This document shows positions 57,117-64,000 of a stretch of 64,000 bases of DNA, piece by piece. The notes below the pieces were generated by a model. The model had not been told where the DNA came from. It did not search any database and saw nothing but the letters and a program-made list of their open reading frames with translations. Source of the DNA: Aldrovandia affinis (taxonomy: Eukaryota; Chordata; Actinopteri; Notacanthiformes; Halosauridae). The first letter of the stretch is position 1; each line of letters begins with the position of its first letter. The translations under genes and the position numbers were made by a program. The stretch spans positions 2,559,001 to 2,623,000 of the forward strand of contig JAINUG010000115.1 of the NCBI GenBank assembly GCA_029706075.1, given 5' to 3'.

Positions 57117-57490
57117 GGCGGCACGGTGGTGCAGTGGATAGCACTGTCGCCTCACAGCAAGAAGGTCTCGGGTTCGAATCCAGGCCGGGGGCCTTTCTGT
57201 GCGGAGTTTGCATGTTCTCCCCGTGTCCGCGTGGGTTTCCTCCGGGTACTCCGGTTTCTTCCCACAGTCCAAAGACATGCACGTTAGGCTAATTGGAGAG
57301 TCTAAATTGCCCGTAGGTATGAGTGTGTGAGTGAATGGTGTGTGTGCCCTGTGATGGATTGGCGACCTGTCCAGGGTGTATTCCTGCCTCTCGGCCGGAA
57401 CGCATGCTGGGATAGGCTCCAGCCACCCCCGCGACCCTGACCAGGAATAAGCGGCTTAGATAATGGATGGATGGATGGATGGATGGTTGG
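57117..57490 (+). repeat. Full-length tRNA-headed SINE with (GGAT)n tail and 12-bp target duplication
   Basis: The element begins GGCGGCACGGTGGTGCAGTGG, has a B-box-like GGTTCGAATCC, a long conserved body (CCGTGTCCGCGTGGGTTTCC, CGACCTGTCCAGGGTGTATT) and a (GGAT)n tail. It is flanked by the exact 12-bp direct repeat ATAGAAATTTAA at 57,105-57,116 and 57,491-57,502, which is a target-site duplication from LINE-driven insertion. The exact repeat suggests a fairly recent insertion. Confidence 0.9.
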
Positions 57491-57502
57491 ATAGAAATTT
57501 AA

Positions 57503-59801
57503 ACAATTCAACTTTGACTAAAAATGAGTTCATTGTGACTTAGTACAAATGATAACCCTTTACTTAATACGTCGATTTGTTCGCTGCACAGCTGCTTATT
57601 TGACAGATTAAAGACAACATTATCTCTGCGAGTCAATGTGAGGGGAAGGAATTACCGGTACCTCTCAAATTCTTTTCCCCCTCCTTCCCCTTATAGGAAT
57701 CTTTTTCTTCTCTCTGGCTGAATCTTCGCAGAGGGCCAAAAAGTTAGAGGACATTGAGAAAGTTGTTTGGGATCCATCAGATATATATTTATTTGATATA
57801 TTCCGATGTATAAATATTAATACGTTTTCCCTTTGCTGTTTATTTTTCATTGAGGCTATATGACTATTTGAAAGCCGCAAAGATTTAAAGACGACGATTG
57901 TCCAAAGTTTTTTTGTTATTTAGTTTTATTTTATTTTACTTTTTGAAAAACTGAATGGGTCTAGCTGTAATTATTATAAAGAATAAGAAAGTAAATGAGA
58001 AAATACTTAAACACTAGTAAATGCACAAATTAATTGTGATTTAACTTAATTGTTTGCATGTGCTATTTAAAAGCTACAAAAGAAAGGCAACACTGATGAA
58101 GGCCCAGAGCCGAAACGTCTGTCTTTTCCTTTCCTGTGCTAAATAAAATCATCAGTATATTAACCATTCCCACTACTCTATAACATATATTTGGTTTAGG
58201 CACCTAATGAAACCTTTGAAAATATTGACTCCATGCTAGAAGTTAGGTCAGGTTCTAAGCTTTCAAATGAGCCCTCATTGGCTTCTCAGGGTTACTGTTG
58301 GGCTTTGATAGGTCAACGCGTATATGACCAGTCCAGTTACGCTGAAAATCACGGAAGCGCTGCGTACGCATACAAAAACTGAGGGCGCACAACACCGGGC
58401 AAGTGTTGGGCAATCTGAACGAAAAAATAAAATTAGTAATCGTTTATACTTCATTTGGGCAGCAATTTGGCATCGAGGTCTTAGAGGTTTTTTAAGACAC
58501 AGATGGAGAAGGTGATTTGCCTGCCCTGAGTGCAACATGCATATGCATGACAACACTACCCATGATGCTGTTACCATGACGATCTGTTTGGATCCACCTG
58601 GAAAACATTCTTGCTAACAGGGCTCTGGTTGAATAGATTTATATAACATAACTGATTTATAGTATGTTTTGGATAGGTTTCTGGACATTTGGATACACAA
58701 TTATCTGATGCAGGCACCACAAAAAACATATTTAATCATCTTAGAATTCACTTTCTTCATATCTGTACAAGACGTGTGATTTTACATTTAAAATGCAGTA
58801 TGACATGTGACTGACTAAAAATACTTTGGAGAGGTTTTGAGACACCAAAGGAAGCTGGGTCCTGTTTTAGAAAAAAACACTGTAAAATTTGAGTTGCTTT
58901 TAGATATTTTCATCCAGTTTTTTGGGGAAGTGTACAATCCATTTGCGAAACACACAAAATCTGCCATGGCTTTGTGCGGGAAAAATATTAGTAGGGTTTG
59001 AAGTTTTGTATTTACATTTTATGTATTTATAAAGTGCATGAGTTTCATAGGTGACACATTTGTAGATGCTGACACTCAAGATTCCTCATGGTACAACAGT
59101 GTACTTCACATCAAACCTTCAACCATGTCTGTGCAATGTGTGCTTTTGAAGATATTAGGCTTGGTGCAGCCATTTTTAGGTGTTAACAGGATAAGCCACC
59201 CAGTAGCCCCTGGCTTATTTTTGCCAAAATAAAGACATCAATTAAAGAAAAAAATGACATTAAAAACTGCAAATACCAGTTGTCAAGGAACACCAGAGTT
59301 GCCCACAAATTTGTTCCCCTGTATCACATGCTGAAACCTCACACCAGAGGTTGCCTCTCCTGAACAGGTGAAAGGTTTCCTGAATACTGAATTGAGAGTC
59401 AAGTACAGGTACCTCTTAGTACAGGTGTTAGCCAACTGTTTAGTGAAAGGTACCTACGGTATACGGAGTGCAGATCTCTCCAAATAGTCAAATATTGTGT
59501 GCCTTCTGTACATTATAAAATGAACTGATAATGAACCAGCAGGTTGAGAGAGTGTAAAACAGAAGCGACTCCTGGACTAAATCTCATTTATCCCTGCAAA
59601 ACAAGATCATGACTTGCCAGCAACAGGGTTTCACAAATACACTTACATCAAGTGCCCTCAAGACATCACATATTCTCCTGGTTCAATATTGAATCTTCAA
59701 GGAAGCTTGACTGAAACAATGTAATCAGCAGTGTTCATTCAGTCACAGATTCAAGTAGTCCATTGTAATCACTATCACTGGGATGGCTTCTTCTTTGTCA
59801 T
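57503..59801. other. Intergenic DNA downstream of DIMT1, including its 3' UTR
   Basis: No coding frame with recognisable homology. At 58,088-58,155 the sequence TGATGAAGGCCCAGAGCCGAAACGT, followed after a short gap by AAATAAAATCATC, resembles the 3' end of a fish non-LTR element. The high-numbered end is DIMT1 3' UTR of unknown length. Confidence 0.5.
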
Positions 59802-63804
<4,003 letters not shown>

Positions 63805-63910
63805 CTTGTGAAAAGGATGGGGAAAGTCATCATCCACTCAGGTAAAAACGTGTGGCTAATTAAGCTAACGAGACTGAAGTTGGTTCCTTATTCGCAAATT
63901 CCTCTTCTAT

Positions 63911-64000
63911 TATAATAACATATGCCATTCAGCAGACACTTTTATCCAAAGCAACTTACAGTAGTGAATGCATACATTTTTCAGTATATGTGGTCCAAGT
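63911..64000 (-). repeat. tRNA-headed SINE with L2-type tail, in DIMT1 intron 1, runs off window
   Basis: The plus strand reads CATATGCCATTCAGCAGACACTT and on through TTATCCAAAGCAACTTACAG, the reverse complement of the tail of the SINE at 54,468-54,620. It is followed by the same ATGCATACATTTTTCAGTATATGTGG spacer. The tRNA-like head would lie past 64,000. The insertion sits in the intron between DIMT1 exons 1 and 2. Confidence 0.8.

Overview
The window is nuclear DNA of a bony fish, most likely a teleost. The evidence is a conserved vertebrate gene with many short GT-AG exons, together with a fish-type mixture of repeats: L2, CR1-like and L1/Tx1-like LINEs, tRNA-headed SINEs with L2-type tails, V-SINE-like elements, and many Tc1, hAT, Tigger/pogo, PIF-Harbinger and piggyBac relics. 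Nothing bacterial, phage or CRISPR-like is present. I cannot name the species.

One host gene is well supported. Exons 2-12 of DIMT1 (18S rRNA dimethyladenosine transferase) lie on the minus strand at 59,802-63,804. All eleven exons join in frame with consensus splice sites and end in a stop. Exon 1, with about 27 residues in the human protein, must lie beyond position 64,000.

The other ~59.8 kb behaves as a gene desert filled with decayed mobile elements. The open reading frames I could recognise there belong to transposons. Layout: L2 endonuclease half (1-1,255); Tc1 of DD36E spacing (2.8-4.0 kb); a degenerate L1/Tx1-like LINE (7.05-12.4 kb) split by a block carrying an irregular satellite and three perfect oestrogen-response-element palindromes (7.98-9.67 kb); Tc1 relics (14.4-17.2 kb); a solo LTR (17.3-17.9 kb); a PIF-Harbinger element with both of its genes and a nested L2 end (19.4-20.9 kb); a Tc1 with nested V-SINE, followed by an L2-like tail (23.7-25.2 kb); a hAT-type element with an exact 8-bp duplication and an internal foldback (26.8-28.4 kb); a CR1-like LINE broken by piggyBac and by a chimeric SINE (31.5-34.8 kb); a Tigger/pogo derivative (37.1-38.2 kb); an L2 with reverse transcriptase (47.6-49.8 kb); SINEs, Tc1s, a SCAN-like gag relic and an L2 fragment (49.8-55.3 kb); a TA-flanked inverted-repeat element (55.5-56.8 kb); and a SINE with an exact 12-bp duplication (57.1-57.5 kb).

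Between the repeats are stretches of ordinary single-copy sequence (about 18.5-18.9, 38.7-38.95, 41.3-41.6 and 42.2-42.6 kb) that look like conserved noncoding elements. That is a guess from composition alone. I see no undescribed multi-gene system. The most unusual signals are the three ERE palindromes in one repeat, the nested insertions with legible target duplications, and the chimeric SINE.
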